From Schlegelella aquatica (GTDB lineage: Bacteria > Pseudomonadota > Gammaproteobacteria > Burkholderiales > Burkholderiaceae_C): a DNA stretch of 64,000 nucleotides. How positions within the stretch are numbered: position 1 is the stretch's first letter; every line of letters starts with the position of its first letter. The notes beneath the pieces were generated by a model. It was not told the DNA's origin, ran no database searches, and was given only the letters and a program-made list of their open reading frames with translations. Shown one piece after another: positions 1 through 9,783 of the stretch. Where the stretch lies: assembly GCF_026013905.1 (NCBI RefSeq), contig NZ_CP110257.1, positions 1,054,001-1,118,000 of the forward strand. The letters run 5' to 3'. The translations under genes were made by a program, and so were the position numbers.

Positions 1-138
1 CAGCAGCACGTCCACCCCGGCGAGCGCGGCGATCTGTGCGATACCGCTGCCCATGACGCCGGAGCCGACGACGGCGAGGCGCAAGGCCCCCCCCGCGCGC
101 GCCGGGAGCGACGACAAGTCGGAAGATTGGTTCTGCAT
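1..138 (-). CDS. 3-hydroxyacyl-CoA dehydrogenase, N-terminal fragment (runs off the window edge)
   Basis: Only the first 46 codons are present; the gene continues beyond base 1. After a short polar leader the translation gives a Rossmann NAD-binding loop, VVGSGVMGSGIAQIAALAG, where the GxGxMGxGIAQ pattern is typical of 3-hydroxyacyl-CoA and 3-hydroxybutyryl-CoA dehydrogenases, which oxidise 3-hydroxyacyl-CoA with NAD+ in beta-oxidation or butanoate metabolism. I chose the ATG at 138; an in-frame ATG at 153 would add five residues. The gene is divergent from the IclR regulator at 283, so that regulator may control it. Which subfamily it belongs to cannot be decided from this fragment. Confidence 0.75.
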   Translation of the reverse strand, partial: MQNQSSDLSSLPARAGGALRLAVVGSGVMGSGIAQIAALAGVDVLL

Positions 139-282
139 GGTGGAATATTGCATGGGGACGGAACGTGCGCGATCATCCGCGGCTGCGAGAGTGTCGTCAA
201 TGGATGAACGCGCGCGGCAGGCCGCGCCAAGAGTGAACACCCGTTCTGCGGTGCGGTATTCGGACAGGACCTCGATTCGACC

Positions 283-1143
283 ATGCCCGATTCGCTAGAT
301 TCAGGGTCCCGCGCGTCAGGCCGGCGCCGGCGCCGCGACACGGCCACGGGCCTGGCGGGCGCGGCTGTGCCCGCGCCGGACGAGGACCGTCATTTCGTCA
401 CGGCGCTGGCCCGCGGGCTGGATGTCCTCAGCTGCTTTCGCTCGCGCGACAAGCTGCTGGGCAACCAGGAGCTGGCGCGCCGTTGCGGTCTGCCCAAGTC
501 CACGGTCTCCCGGCTGACCTACACGCTCACCCGGCTCGGTTACCTCGACTACGACGAGGAGACCGGGCGCTACCGCTTGGGCACCGCGACGCTGGCTCTG
601 GGCAGCACCATGCTGGCGCGCATGGACGTGCGTGAGCAGGCGCGCCCCTTGATGCAGGAGCTGGCGAACTACTCGCAGGGGATGGTCTCGCTCGGCACGC
701 GAGACCGCCTGAGCATGATCTACGTGGAGAACTGCCGCAGCCCCTCGGCCCTCACCTTGAGCCTGGACGTGGGTTCGCGCATTCCGCTGGCCACGACCGC
801 GATGGGTCGTGCCTACCTGGCCTTGTGCCCGCCGGCCGAGCGGCGGGAACTGCTCGAGCGGCTGCGCGAACAGGACGCGGCCCATTGGCCGCGGGTGCGC
901 GACGGCATCGAGGCGGCCCTCGCACAGCACCGCGAGCTGGGGGTGTGCTGCTCCTTCGGCGACTGGCAGCGGGACGTGAACGCGATCGCGATCGCATTCC
1001 ATGCCGGCCGCGACGGCCGGCTCATGGCGATCAACTGCGGCGGCCCGGCCTTCCTGCTGGACAAGGACTTCCTGCTCAGCGAGGTGCGCCCGCGGCTCAT
1101 CGCCCTTGGCGCGCGGCTCGAGCGAGGCGCGCGCGAGGGGTAG
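283..1143 (+). CDS. IclR-family transcriptional regulator
   Basis: This 286-residue protein has a basic disordered N-terminus, then a winged helix-turn-helix (about residues 38-100, with LARRCGLPKSTVSRLTYTL as the recognition part), then the C-terminal effector-binding domain typical of IclR proteins. Such regulators bind operators as dimers or tetramers and usually control catabolic genes for aromatic or small organic acids. It is divergent from a 3-hydroxyacyl-CoA dehydrogenase fragment, the obvious candidate target, but no effector can be named from the sequence. The 35-residue N-terminal extension is longer than in many family members. The start is the ATG at 283. Confidence 0.9.
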   Translation: MPDSLDSGSRASGRRRRRDTATGLAGAAVPAPDEDRHFVTALARGLDVLSCFRSRDKLLGNQELARRCGLPKSTVSRLTYTLTRLGYLDYDEETGRYRLGTATLALGSTMLARMDVREQARPLMQELANYSQGMVSLGTRDRLSMIYVENCRSPSALTLSLDVGSRIPLATTAMGRAYLALCPPAERRELLERLREQDAAHWPRVRDGIEAALAQHRELGVCCSFGDWQRDVNAIAIAFHAGRDGRLMAINCGGPAFLLDKDFLLSEVRPRLIALGARLERGAREG

Positions 1144-1166
1144 GCGCCCCGGCCGTGCCGGGGCGC
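1144..1166. terminator. GC hairpin between convergent IclR and PhoX genes
   Basis: A 9-bp perfect stem (1144-1152 with 1158-1166) closes a five-base loop immediately after the IclR stop and just before the stop of the convergent phosphatase gene. It lacks a T-run, so it is either a weak bidirectional terminator or only an mRNA 3'-end hairpin. Confidence 0.5.
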
Positions 1167-1176
1167 GGCCGGACTC

Positions 1177-3183
1177 TCAGGTGCCGACGACCCCGCCGTC
1201 TTCCTTCCAGATCACGACGGTGGCCGACCGGGGCCGCACGCCGGCATCGGGCCATTGGCAGAAGGCGAGGGGATCGGCCTTCGGATCCACCGAGGGCTTG
1301 CGGGGGTGGTTGCCGTACTCGCCCGGGTGCTGGATGTTCACGAACATGTACTTCTGGTCCGGCGTCCAGGTGATGCCGGTGACTTCGCAGCCGGAGGGGC
1401 CGACGAGGAAGCGCCGGATCTCCTTGGTCGTCGGGTCGGCCACCAGCATCTGGTTGTTACCCATGCCGGCGAAGTTGCCGGTGTTGGAGAAGTTGCCGTC
1501 CGTCTGGATCCACAGACGCCCCTGGGCGTCGAAGGCCAGGCCGTCCGGGCTGTTGAACAGGTTGTCCGCGTTCACGTTGTCCGAGCCCGCGTTCAGCGTC
1601 CCGGTGTGCGCGGAGACCGTGGGGTTGCCGGCCAGCACGAACAGGTCCCACTCGAAGGTCGTCGCCGCGGCGTCACCGCCCGTTTCCCGCCAGCGCAGGA
1701 TCTGCCCGTAGACGTTGTTGGTGCGGGGGTTGGCTTCGTCGGCGGTGGCGCGGCCGCTGTTGTTGGTCATCGTGATGTAGACCTCCCCGGTCTTCGGATG
1801 CACGGTGACCCACTCCGGACGATCCATCTTGGTCGCGCCCACCGCATCGGCGGCGAGGCGGGTGTGGACCAGCAGCTCGCCCATGTCGGCGAAGAGGTCG
1901 CCGAGCGTGCCGCCGCCCACCTTCGGCGTGTCGAGGGCGAGCGCCACCCATTCGCCGGTGCCCATCATGTCGCCGCTGGTCGCGCCGGCGCCGAAGCGGG
2001 CGACGTACAGCGTTCCGCTGTCCAGCAGGTTGCGGTTGGCGGCGTCGTTGCCGGCGCTGTACGTGCCGGCCGAGACGAACTTGTAGACGTAGTCGTTGGC
2101 CTGATCGTCGCCCATGTAGACGACGACGCGGTTGTTCGCCGACAGCGTCATCGCGCAGTTCTCGTGCTTGAAGCGGCCCAGCGCGGTGCGCTTCTTGGGC
2201 AGCGAGGTCGGGTCGAACGGGTCGATCTCGACGATCCACCCGAACCGGTTGGGCTCGTTGCGCTCTTGCGAGTAGTCGAAGCGTGCATCGAAGGCCTCCC
2301 AGCGGTAGTTCGAGGCGCCCGCGGGCAGGCCGTACCGGCTTTCGTTGGGATTGCGGGCGACACCGGCGACGTTGCCGAAGTAGCCGTTGAAGTTCTCCTC
2401 GCAGGTGAGGTAGGTGCCCCACAGCGTGTAGCCGTTGCCGCAGTTGTTGAGCGTGCCGAGCACGATCTCGCCATTGGGGTCGGCCGAGGTCTGGACGAGG
2501 GCGTGCCCGCGCACGGGCCCGGTGATCTGCATCGGGGTGGTGGCGTGGATGCGGCGGTTGTACGGCGAGTCCAGCACGACTCGCCACTGGCCGTTCTGGA
2601 GCTTGACGTGGACCACGGAGACGCCGTGCGCGTACTGCCCCTTGCGCACCTGCTCCAGCGACCACCCGCTGCCGCCGGGCGTGACGTCGGCCGGGTAGAA
2701 GTACTCGTCGTTCAGGTACTCGTGGTTCATCACGAGCAGCCCTTCGGTGCTGTTGCCTTCGGTGAGCGGGAAGAAGTGCATCCCGTCGTGGTTGTCGCCG
2801 ATCTGCAGGGCCTGCGCGGCGGCCGAGTGGGTGACGTCGGCCTTCCACTCGGGGCTGGAGGGGAAGATCGGGTCGCCCCAGCGGCAGAACACTGCGTGCC
2901 TGTAACCCGTCGGCACGACGACCGCATCGCCGGTGCTCGCCGCCACCGCGGTGAAGCCGAGCATGAGCGGCTCGGCCCGGTCACCGGAATCGGCACCGGA
3001 GCCGCCGTGGCCGCCGTCCCCGCCCCCGCATGCCGCGAGGCTGCCGCCGAGGAAAGTGACGGCACCCATCGCGAGGCCGGCCTTGAGGAAGCCGCGGCGC
3101 GAGCGCACGGCGTCCACGATGTCGTTGAGGTGCGGGTTCTTCGAGAGGTTGGAGGGGATGTCGTCGGAGTCGTAGGCGCTCAT
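1177..3183 (-). CDS. phoX: PhoX-family alkaline phosphatase, Tat-exported putative lipoprotein
   Basis: This 668-residue protein resembles the DUF839/PhoX family, calcium/iron-dependent periplasmic phosphomonoesterases that release phosphate from organic esters. The N-terminus has a twin-arginine signal (SRRGFLKAG, near residue 33) and a lipobox-like LAAC before a Gly-rich linker, so a Tat-exported lipoprotein is likely. Family blocks seen in order include NHEYLNDE, TCEENFNGYFG, KHENCAMTLS, WVTVHPKTGEVY, PDGLAFDAQGRLW and TGITWTPDQKYMFVN. The ATG at 3183 was chosen because AGGAA lies just upstream; a longer frame exists to 3219 without such a site. It ends convergently with the IclR gene. A weak Pho-box candidate lies upstream. 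Confidence 0.88.
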   Translation of the reverse strand: MSAYDSDDIPSNLSKNPHLNDIVDAVRSRRGFLKAGLAMGAVTFLGGSLAACGGGDGGHGGSGADSGDRAEPLMLGFTAVAASTGDAVVVPTGYRHAVFCRWGDPIFPSSPEWKADVTHSAAAQALQIGDNHDGMHFFPLTEGNSTEGLLVMNHEYLNDEYFYPADVTPGGSGWSLEQVRKGQYAHGVSVVHVKLQNGQWRVVLDSPYNRRIHATTPMQITGPVRGHALVQTSADPNGEIVLGTLNNCGNGYTLWGTYLTCEENFNGYFGNVAGVARNPNESRYGLPAGASNYRWEAFDARFDYSQERNEPNRFGWIVEIDPFDPTSLPKKRTALGRFKHENCAMTLSANNRVVVYMGDDQANDYVYKFVSAGTYSAGNDAANRNLLDSGTLYVARFGAGATSGDMMGTGEWVALALDTPKVGGGTLGDLFADMGELLVHTRLAADAVGATKMDRPEWVTVHPKTGEVYITMTNNSGRATADEANPRTNNVYGQILRWRETGGDAAATTFEWDLFVLAGNPTVSAHTGTLNAGSDNVNADNLFNSPDGLAFDAQGRLWIQTDGNFSNTGNFAGMGNNQMLVADPTTKEIRRFLVGPSGCEVTGITWTPDQKYMFVNIQHPGEYGNHPRKPSVDPKADPLAFCQWPDAGVRPRSATVVIWKEDGGVVGT

Positions 3184-3248
3184 CGCGGTTCCTGCGCTGT
3201 GGGGTGGGAGGGACCGCACCGAACGGCCGGTGCGGCTTGCCCGCGATG

Positions 3249-3268
3249 ATGGACAGGGGATATGACGA
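3249..3268 (-). promoter_or_regulatory. Possible PhoB box upstream of phoX
   Basis: On the minus strand this reads TCGTCATATCCCCTGTCCAT, a degenerate version of the CTGTCAT-N4-CTGTCAT PhoB site, 65 bases before the phoX start. PhoX genes are commonly Pho-regulated. The match has several mismatches and one extra base of spacing, so it is only a candidate. Confidence 0.25.
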
Positions 3269-3306
3269 GTTCGTGAACGGCCGGTGCGCCTTCGGAAGCG
3301 CGGCCG

Positions 3307-4101
3307 CTACTCGCGATTGTCCGCCGCGACGGACGCCGGCTCGAAGCAGTCGACGAAGGTGAAGTACAGCGAGACGTAGAACACCGTCGAGAACATGAGC
3401 GCGGCCGGGAAAGCCGCGAGCGAGACGAGCTGCGGTGCCGACAGCAGCGAGAAGAACAGCGTCGCCACCACGCCGAAGAGCCCCACGATCACCGACCAGG
3501 TGAGGGCATAGACCAGGAAGGCCCACTTGTTGCGCCAGCAGGCGACGGCGCTGAAGAAGACCGCCTTGGCCGGTGTCGCGCCGCCCCAGTGGATGAGCGC
3601 CGGCGCGTGCCAGAACAGCAGGCTCAGTGGCACCGTCAGCACGAGCCTGAGCATCAGGCCGGACTGCACGCGCGGGTCGTCCATCATCTCGCGGGTGGCT
3701 TCAGCGCGTGCCATGGACTCTTGCAGGGCCGAGACGCTGCCGCCGTCCAGCCAGTCGGCGAGCGACATGACGGCCAGCGACGCAAGGGCATAGGCCACCC
3801 CCAGGATCAGCAGCGAGCGCGTGTGCTCGCGCCCGTGCCGGAAGGGGGCGATGAAGACCCCCGGCAGCGGAAACCGCCCGAGCAGCGACTCGCGGGTGGC
3901 GATCATGAAGCCCAGCGTGACGACGGGCAGCATGGCCAGCATCGCCAGGCCGCCGACCCACGGCAGCGTGACCACCACGAACGCCGCGAACATGAACAGG
4001 AAGAACAGTGCGGTGAAGGCCAAGGGCTGGCGGAAGAACACCCGGAAACCCTGGCGCACCCACAAGGCCCCCCGCGAGGCGCCGACCAGTCGCAGCTTCA
4101 T
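3307..4101 (-). CDS. BPSS1780-family integral membrane protein
   Basis: This 264-residue protein is dominated by hydrophobic segments, with about six membrane helices (for example FTALFFLFMFAAFVVVTLPW and LLILGVAYALASLAVMSLA), and matches what is annotated as the BPSS1780 family in Burkholderiales. Its function is unknown. The start at ATG 4101 is supported by a GAGG ribosome-binding site, and it lies only ten bases after the homoserine kinase stop, so the two are probably co-transcribed. The longer open frame to 4179 would overlap thrB and lacks a better ribosome-binding site. Confidence 0.85.
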   Translation of the reverse strand: MKLRLVGASRGALWVRQGFRVFFRQPLAFTALFFLFMFAAFVVVTLPWVGGLAMLAMLPVVTLGFMIATRESLLGRFPLPGVFIAPFRHGREHTRSLLILGVAYALASLAVMSLADWLDGGSVSALQESMARAEATREMMDDPRVQSGLMLRLVLTVPLSLLFWHAPALIHWGGATPAKAVFFSAVACWRNKWAFLVYALTWSVIVGLFGVVATLFFSLLSAPQLVSLAAFPAALMFSTVFYVSLYFTFVDCFEPASVAADNRE

Positions 4102-4111
4102 CGCGGCCTCT

Positions 4112-5068
4112 TCAACGGCTGTAGTGCCAGGGCTCGGCCACCCGGTGGCGCAGGATGCGCTCGAAGTGGCCCGGGTCATGGGCCTTCAGCATCTGCGCGT
4201 CGCGCGGCAGGTGCAAGTCCCACAGGCGCGACAGCCAGAAGCGGAAGGCCCCCGCGCGCAGCAGTGCCGGCATCAGCCTGGACTCGTCGTGCGTGATCTC
4301 GCGTTCGCGGTCGTACGCGGCCATGAAGGCCTGTGCGCGGTCCTCGTCGAGACGGCCCGAGTCGAGGTCCACGCACCAGTCGTTCAAGCACACGGCGATG
4401 TCGAAGAGCCAGGTGTCGACGCCCGCGAAATAGAAGTCGAAGAATCCGGTCAGCCGGTCGCCCTCGAACATGACGTTGTCACGGAAGAGGTCGGCGTGGA
4501 TGGGCCCGCGCGGCAGTGCCGCGTAGGCCGGCGAGGCCGCCAGCTGCTTCTGGAACTCGAGCTCCGACTCGATCAAGTCCGCTTGGGCGGGGGTGAGGTA
4601 AGGCTTGACGACCGGCACCGTGTCGATCCACCAGGCCAGCCCCCGCAGGTTGGGCTGGTGCCGCTCGTAGCTGCGGCCGGCGAGGTGCATGCGCGCCAGC
4701 ATCCCGCCCACCTGCTCGCAATGCCGGGTCGAGGGGGCGAGCTGATTGGCGCCGCGCAGCCTGTCGACCACGGCCGCGGGCTTGCCGGCCAGCGCGTGCA
4801 GGATCTCGCCTCGCTCGTCGGCCTGCGGCTCGGGCACGGGGATGCCGTGCTGCGCCAGGTGCTTCATCAGGTGCAGGTAGAACGGGAGCTGCTCGAACCC
4901 CAGCCGCTCGAACAGCGTGAGCACGAACTCGCCCCGTTCGGTGGTGGCGAAGTAGTTCGTGTTCTCGATACCGGAGACGATGCCCTTCAGGTCGAGCAGG
5001 GCGCCGAGGCCGAGACGGCGGACCAGGGCGGCGGCGTCGTCGAAAGCTACGGGCGTGAAGACGGCCAT
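4112..5068 (-). CDS. thrB: Homoserine kinase, APH-fold type
   Basis: This 318-residue protein is the aminoglycoside-phosphotransferase-fold homoserine kinase, which phosphorylates homoserine with ATP on the way to threonine. It shows the N-terminal substrate and nucleotide region [18 protein letters not shown], the catalytic loop [13 protein letters not shown] with the Asp and Asn of the APH fold, and the metal-binding FFDFYFAG. Length fits the family. I took the ATG at 5068 because upstream residues in the open frame are low-complexity antisense of neighbouring genes. It follows the DUF2782 gene by 29 bases and precedes the BPSS1780 gene, forming a three-gene operon. Confidence 0.93.
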   Translation of the reverse strand: MAVFTPVAFDDAAALVRRLGLGALLDLKGIVSGIENTNYFATTERGEFVLTLFERLGFEQLPFYLHLMKHLAQHGIPVPEPQADERGEILHALAGKPAAVVDRLRGANQLAPSTRHCEQVGGMLARMHLAGRSYERHQPNLRGLAWWIDTVPVVKPYLTPAQADLIESELEFQKQLAASPAYAALPRGPIHADLFRDNVMFEGDRLTGFFDFYFAGVDTWLFDIAVCLNDWCVDLDSGRLDEDRAQAFMAAYDREREITHDESRLMPALLRAGAFRFWLSRLWDLHLPRDAQMLKAHDPGHFERILRHRVAEPWHYSR

Positions 5069-5097
5069 GGATGGGGAAGCGGCGGGACGAGGCGGGA

Positions 5098-5406
5098 TCA
5101 GAAGTTGATGACGTTCCAGACGCGCCGCCCGGCACTGCCGCGCTGGGCGTCCTGGCTCATGTCGCGGTGCCCTTCGGCCGGCACCACCTCGTAGGTGGGG
5201 GCGCCCTTCTTGGGGTGCACGACGAGCCGCTGGTTCTGTCCGCGCACGCGAAGCTCCTCGATGCGCACGCCCTCGCCCTCGATGTGCGTCTGCTGCACGG
5301 CGGGCTCCGGCACCGCCGGGGCGGGCGAGGCACCCGCCACCTGGGCGCGCGCCGCGGCGGCGATGACGAGGAGGGCAAGAGGGGCGAGGCGGATCATGTG
5401 CCGCAT
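5098..5406 (-). CDS. DUF2782 family exported small protein
   Basis: This 102-residue protein starts with a signal peptide ([19 protein letters not shown]), so it is probably periplasmic, and continues with a short conserved domain containing [18 protein letters not shown] and a C-terminal RRVWNVINF. It fits the DUF2782 family, usually found beside thrB and polA in Burkholderiales; its function is unknown. Start is ATG 5406, with ATG 5397 as the alternative. It is divergent from polA, with about 56 bases between starts. Confidence 0.82.
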   Translation of the reverse strand: MRHMIRLAPLALLVIAAAARAQVAGASPAPAVPEPAVQQTHIEGEGVRIEELRVRGQNQRLVVHPKKGAPTYEVVPAEGHRDMSQDAQRGSAGRRVWNVINF

Positions 5407-5462
5407 TGTAGGTGGCGACCGGCGCCGCGGCCGTGGTGCGCCGCCTGCTGGAAAATGGGACC

Positions 5463-8249
5463 ATGAGCGACAACCTCCTGCTGCTGGTCGACGGCTCCAG
5501 CTACCTCTACCGTGCCTTTCACGCCCTGCCGGACCTGCGCAGCCCGGACGGCCGGCCCACCGGTGCGATCTACGGGATGGTCGGTATGTTGCGCAAGCTG
5601 CGCACGCAGTTTCCGGCCCGGTACGCGGCGTGCGTGTTCGATGCGAAGGGCGAGACATTTCGCAACCAGTGGTATGCGGATTACAAGGCCCATCGTCCGC
5701 CCATGCCGCCGGCCCTGGCCGAGCAGATCGCCCCGATCCATGAAGTGGTGCGCCTGCTGGGCTGGCCCGTGCTGGAGGTGCCGGGCGTGGAGGCCGATGA
5801 CGTGATCGGCACGCTGGCGCGCCTGGTGCGCGAGCAAGGCGGCCGCGTGATCGTCTCCACCGGCGACAAGGACCTGGCGCAGCTGGTGAGCGAGCAGGTC
5901 ATGCTCATCAACACGATGAGCAACGAGTCGCTCGATGTCGAAGGCGTGAAGGCCAAGTTCGGCGTGCCGCCCGAACTCATCGTCGACTACCTCACCCTGG
6001 TGGGCGATGCGGTGGACAACATCCCCGGCGTCGACAAGGTGGGGCCCAAGACGGCGGCCAAGTGGATCCAGGAATACGGCTCACTGGAGGGCGTGATCGC
6101 CGCGGCCGACAAGATCAAGGGCGTGGCGGGCGAGAACCTGCGGCGCGCGCTGGATTGGCTGCCCCAGGGGCGCCGCCTGGTGACGGTGGCGTGCGATTGC
6201 GACCTGTCCGGGCACATTCCGGGCTGGCCCTCGCTGGAGGCCCTGGCGCTGCAGGACGTGGACAAGCCCGGCCTGCTCGCCTTCTACGAACGGCACGGTT
6301 TCAAGACCTGGCGCAGGGAACTGGAGCAGGAGCTGGCCCAGAAGGCGGGTGAGGGAGCGGGGGAGGGGGCGCTGCGCGGCGTGCCGCCGGGCGCAAGCGC
6401 CGACCTGTTCGGCGTGGCGGCGGCCACGCCGGCGGCGCCCAGCGAGCGGCGCTACGACACGGTGCTGGACTTCGACACGCTGGAGCGCTGGATCGCACGG
6501 CTGAAGGCGGCGCCGATCGCCGCGCTGGACACCGAGACGGACTCGCTCGATGCCATGCGGGCGCGGCTCGTCGGCATTTCGTTCAGTGTCGAGCCGGGCG
6601 AGGCCGCCTATGTGCCGCTCGCGCACGGCTACGCGGGGGCTCCGGCTCAGCTGCCGCTGGACGAGGTGTTGCAGCGGCTGCGGCCTTGGCTGGAGGACGA
6701 GCGCTATCCCAAGCTCGGCCAGCACGTGAAGTACGACCTGCACGTGTTCGCCAACCACGGCATCCGGGTGAAGGGCTACGTGCACGACACGATGCTGCAG
6801 AGCTACGTGCTCGAGGCGCATCGCCCGCACAACCTCGACAGCCTCGCGCAGCGCCACCTGGACCGGCGCGGCATCACCTACGAGGACGTGTGCGGCAAGG
6901 GTGCGGCGCAGATTCCGTTCGCGCAGGTGGACGTCGCCAAGGCGGCCCATTACTCCTGCGAGGACAGCGAGATGGCGCTCGAACTGCACCGCAAGCTGTG
7001 GCCCCGGATCGAGGCCGAGGCCGGGCTGCGCTTCGTGTACGAGCGCATCGAGATGCCGGTGTCGGCGCTGCTGCAGCGCATCGAGCGGCATGGCGTGCTG
7101 ATCGACGCCGAGCGCCTGCAGCGCCAGAGCCAGGAGCTGGGGCAACGCATCCTGGCGCTCGAAGCCGAGGCGCATGAGCTGGCCGGCCAGCCGTTCAACC
7201 TCGGCAGCCCCAAGCAGATCTGCGAGGTGCTTTTCACCAAGCTGCAACTGCCGGTGCTCAAGAAGACGCCGAGCGGCACGCCGTCCACCGACGAGGAGGT
7301 GCTGGAGAAGCTGGCGCAGGACTATCCCCTGCCGGCCAAGATCCTCGAGCACCGCGGGCTGTCCAAGCTGAAGGGCACTTACACCGACAAACTGCCCCAG
7401 ATGATCAACCCGGCGACCGGTCGTGTGCACACCACGTATGCGCAGGCGGTGGCGGTGACGGGTCGCTTGTCCAGCAACGAACCCAATCTGCAGAACATCC
7501 CGATCCGCACGCCCGAAGGGCGGCGCATCCGCGAGGCGTTCGTCGCGCCGCCGGGGCATTTCATGGTCTCGGCCGACTACTCGCAGATCGAGCTGCGCAT
7601 CATGGCGCACATCTCGGGTGACGCGAACCTGATGCGCGCCTTCACCGAGGGGCTGGACGTGCACCGGGCGACGGCCGCCGAGATCTTCAACGTGTTGCCG
7701 CAGCAGGTCACCAGCGAGCAGCGCCGCTACGCCAAGGTGATCAACTTCGGCCTCATCTACGGCATGAGCGCCTTCGGCTTGGCGAGCAATCTCGGCATCG
7801 AGCAGAAGGCCGCGCGCGACTACATCGATCGCTATTTCCAGCGCTATCCGGACGTCAAACGCTACATGGACGAGACGCGCGCACAAGCCAAGGAGCGCGG
7901 GTATGTGGAGACCGTCTTCGGCCGGCGGCTGTGGTTGCCGGAGATCAACAGCCCCAACGGGCCGAGGCGCAGCGCCGCGGAGCGCGCGGCGATCAACGCG
8001 CCCATGCAGGGAACGGCGGCCGACCTGATCAAGCTGTCGATGATCGCGGTGCAGGAGGCGCTCGACGCCCAGGGCATGGCCACGCGCATGGTGATGCAGG
8101 TGCACGACGAACTCGTGTTCGAGGTGCCGCAAGCGGAGCTGGAGTGGGTGCGCCGCGAGGTGCCGCGCATCATGGCGGGTGTGGCGACGCTCAAGGTGCC
8201 GCTTGTGGCCGAAGTGGGCGTCGGCGCCAACTGGGACGAGGCGCACTAG
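5463..8249 (+). CDS. polA: DNA polymerase I
   Basis: This 928-residue enzyme, the same length as E. coli Pol I, fills gaps and removes RNA primers in replication and repair. The N-terminal 5'-3' exonuclease domain carries the [12 protein letters not shown] metal site and the [10 protein letters not shown] block; the central 3'-5' exonuclease domain keeps the DTETDSLD metal motif, so proofreading is likely active. The polymerase domain has motif A (DYSQIELRI), motif B ([19 protein letters not shown]) and motif C with His881-Asp-Glu. The ATG at 5463 is chosen since [20 protein letters not shown] is the usual N-terminus; the upstream 17 codons are not conserved-looking. Confidence 0.98.
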   Translation: MSDNLLLLVDGSSYLYRAFHALPDLRSPDGRPTGAIYGMVGMLRKLRTQFPARYAACVFDAKGETFRNQWYADYKAHRPPMPPALAEQIAPIHEVVRLLGWPVLEVPGVEADDVIGTLARLVREQGGRVIVSTGDKDLAQLVSEQVMLINTMSNESLDVEGVKAKFGVPPELIVDYLTLVGDAVDNIPGVDKVGPKTAAKWIQEYGSLEGVIAAADKIKGVAGENLRRALDWLPQGRRLVTVACDCDLSGHIPGWPSLEALALQDVDKPGLLAFYERHGFKTWRRELEQELAQKAGEGAGEGALRGVPPGASADLFGVAAATPAAPSERRYDTVLDFDTLERWIARLKAAPIAALDTETDSLDAMRARLVGISFSVEPGEAAYVPLAHGYAGAPAQLPLDEVLQRLRPWLEDERYPKLGQHVKYDLHVFANHGIRVKGYVHDTMLQSYVLEAHRPHNLDSLAQRHLDRRGITYEDVCGKGAAQIPFAQVDVAKAAHYSCEDSEMALELHRKLWPRIEAEAGLRFVYERIEMPVSALLQRIERHGVLIDAERLQRQSQELGQRILALEAEAHELAGQPFNLGSPKQICEVLFTKLQLPVLKKTPSGTPSTDEEVLEKLAQDYPLPAKILEHRGLSKLKGTYTDKLPQMINPATGRVHTTYAQAVAVTGRLSSNEPNLQNIPIRTPEGRRIREAFVAPPGHFMVSADYSQIELRIMAHISGDANLMRAFTEGLDVHRATAAEIFNVLPQQVTSEQRRYAKVINFGLIYGMSAFGLASNLGIEQKAARDYIDRYFQRYPDVKRYMDETRAQAKERGYVETVFGRRLWLPEINSPNGPRRSAAERAAINAPMQGTAADLIKLSMIAVQEALDAQGMATRMVMQVHDELVFEVPQAELEWVRREVPRIMAGVATLKVPLVAEVGVGANWDEAH

Positions 8250-8397
8250 AGCCGTCCTCGGCCGAGGCGCGGCCGCCCTCCTGGCACGCCTGGTGCCCGG
8301 GGTGGGTGGTGGCGCCCCGGCCGTGGCGGGTGGCCGCGCGGGAGACCGGGCGGCCTGCGGGCAGTGGCGCGGCGGCGCCGAGCCGGAGTGGGCGTGG

Positions 8398-9321
8398 ATG
8401 AAGGTCTGGACGCAGCGCATCGAGCGATGGAAGCTCCGCGGTTGGGAGTGGTTGCCGGCGCCGGCGCGCCGGCCGCTGCGCGTGGGTTGGCGGGCCGTGC
8501 GACTGTGGCTGGACGAAGGCGGCCCCCAGTTGGGTGCATCGATCGCGTTCTACTCGGTGTTCGCTCTGGCGCCGCTGCTGGTCGTCGCGATCACGGTCGC
8601 GGGCGCGGTCTTCGGGCCGGAAGCGGCCCGCGGCCAGATCGTGGGCCAGATCCAGGACCTGGTCGGCCCGATGGGCGCCCGGGCGATCGAGATGATGATC
8701 GCATCGTCCTGGCAAGGGCCGCGGCGCGGGTTGGCCGGCGTGCTCGGTCTCGTCACGCTGCTGCTCGGTGCGAGCGGCGTCTTCATCGCGATGAACAAGG
8801 CGCTCAACCGCATGGGCCGGGTGCCGCCCCATGCCTCGGCGCTCGGCGGGTTCGTCAAGGCGCGCATGACGGCGTTCGCCCTGGTGCTCGGCTTCGGCTT
8901 TCTGGCCATCGTCTCGTTGCTGGCCAGTGCAGTCCTGGCAGCCTTAGGCGCCTACCTCGAAGGGCGCTTCCCGGCGCTGGCCGTCACGATCACGGTGCTC
9001 GACCTCGTCGTCTCCAGTGCGGTGCTGTCGGTCGGTTTCGCGTCCTTGCTGCGGTGGTTGCCGGACGAGCCGCCTCGCTGGCGCGCGGTGTGGGCCGGGG
9101 CCATCACGACGGCCGTCCTCTTCGCGGTGGGCAAGCACGTGATCGGCCTGTATCTCGGGCGCGCGAGCGTCGCCTCGAGCTACGGCGCGGCCGGCTCCGT
9201 GGTGGTGGTGATGCTGTGGGTGTACTACTCCTCGCAGATCCTGCTGCTCGGAGCGGCCCTGGCCTGGGTGCTGGACGGGCGCGTGTTCCACCGCACGCCG
9301 CCCGCACCGCCGGCCGGGTGA
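8398..9321 (+). CDS. YihY/virulence factor BrkB family membrane protein
   Basis: This 307-residue protein has about six transmembrane helices and the BrkB-family core: GASIAFYSVFALAPLLVVAI in the first membrane segment, the GLAGVLGLVTLLLGASGVFIAMNKALNR block (two pieces), and a C-terminal SYGAAGSVVVVMLWVYYS segment. The family was once called ribonuclease BN in error; its members are inner-membrane proteins of uncertain function, possibly transporters. It sits 148 bases after polA on the same strand. The ATG at 8398 begins a plausible amphipathic N-terminus; nothing useful precedes it. Confidence 0.9.
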   Translation: MKVWTQRIERWKLRGWEWLPAPARRPLRVGWRAVRLWLDEGGPQLGASIAFYSVFALAPLLVVAITVAGAVFGPEAARGQIVGQIQDLVGPMGARAIEMMIASSWQGPRRGLAGVLGLVTLLLGASGVFIAMNKALNRMGRVPPHASALGGFVKARMTAFALVLGFGFLAIVSLLASAVLAALGAYLEGRFPALAVTITVLDLVVSSAVLSVGFASLLRWLPDEPPRWRAVWAGAITTAVLFAVGKHVIGLYLGRASVASSYGAAGSVVVVMLWVYYSSQILLLGAALAWVLDGRVFHRTPPAPPAG

Positions 9322-9380
9322 GCGCGCAAGGGGACGCCGCGGCGCGGCGAGCAGCCGCGCGAGCGGCGCACCGCGGGGCG

Positions 9381-9710
9381 TCACTGCGTCGGCGGACGCA
9401 CGATGATGTCGTTGCGCACGCTGCGCACGCCGGACACGGAGCGCGCCAGTTCGCCAGCGCGGGTCCGCTCGGCCTCGCTGCGTGCGAAGCCGGAGAGCTG
9501 GACCACGCCGTTGAGCGTTTCGACCTGGATGCGCATGGCGCTCACCGTCTCGTCCTGCGCGAAGCGGGTCTTCACGCGCGCCGAGATGGTCTTGTCGTCG
9601 ATGTAGTCACCGACGGAGCTCTGGCCGCTGGTGACGGCGCAGCCGGCGAGGGAGCCGAGGGTCGCGAGTGCCAGGAAAGTGGCGTGCAGCAGGCGTTTCG
9701 TCTTCTTCAT
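9381..9710 (-). CDS. BON-domain lipoprotein
   Basis: This 109-residue protein has a lipoprotein signal (LGSLAGC lipobox at about residue 23) and a single BON domain of the OsmY type, with VQLSGFARSEAERTRAGELA and VRNDIIV. BON domains bind phospholipid membranes or ligands, and OsmY-like proteins protect the envelope during osmotic and other stress. Start ATG 9710 has an AAGGAG site eight bases upstream. A consensus sigma-54 promoter lies 40-55 bases upstream, giving a predicted 28-base leader, so it seems to have its own RpoN-dependent promoter although it follows the glycosyltransferase gene by 73 bases. Confidence 0.9.
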   Translation of the reverse strand: MKKTKRLLHATFLALATLGSLAGCAVTSGQSSVGDYIDDKTISARVKTRFAQDETVSAMRIQVETLNGVVQLSGFARSEAERTRAGELARSVSGVRSVRNDIIVRPPTQ

Positions 9711-9747
9711 GTGATCTCCTTGAAGTGCACGAGGTGCGCCCACGCTG

Positions 9748-9765
9748 CCGCAAGCGGCGTGCCCG
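9748..9765 (-). promoter_or_regulatory. Sigma-54 (-24/-12) promoter of the BON lipoprotein gene
   Basis: The minus strand reads GGCACGCCGCTTGC, an exact match to GGCACG-N4-TTGC with the diagnostic GG-N10-GC spacing (GG at 9763-9762, GC at 9751-9750). Predicted transcription start is near 9738, 28 bases before the BON ATG and upstream of its ribosome-binding site. It is intergenic. Confidence 0.72.
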
Positions 9766-9783
9766 GCGCAGGACGAGCCGCGT

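Noticed and set aside
1255..3249. 664-residue plus-strand frame opposite phoX
   Set aside because: It lacks any recognisable domain and mirrors phoX codons; high GC makes long antisense frames common here.
3221..3288. Direct repeat GAACGGCCGGTGCG at 3221 and 3275
   Set aside because: Two 14-base copies 54 bases apart upstream of phoX; could be operator half-sites but are GC-rich and unsupported by a known motif.
6081..8420. 779-residue minus-strand frame opposite polA
   Set aside because: Composition is antisense-like (His/Arg/Val-rich) with no motif; polA is certain on the other strand.
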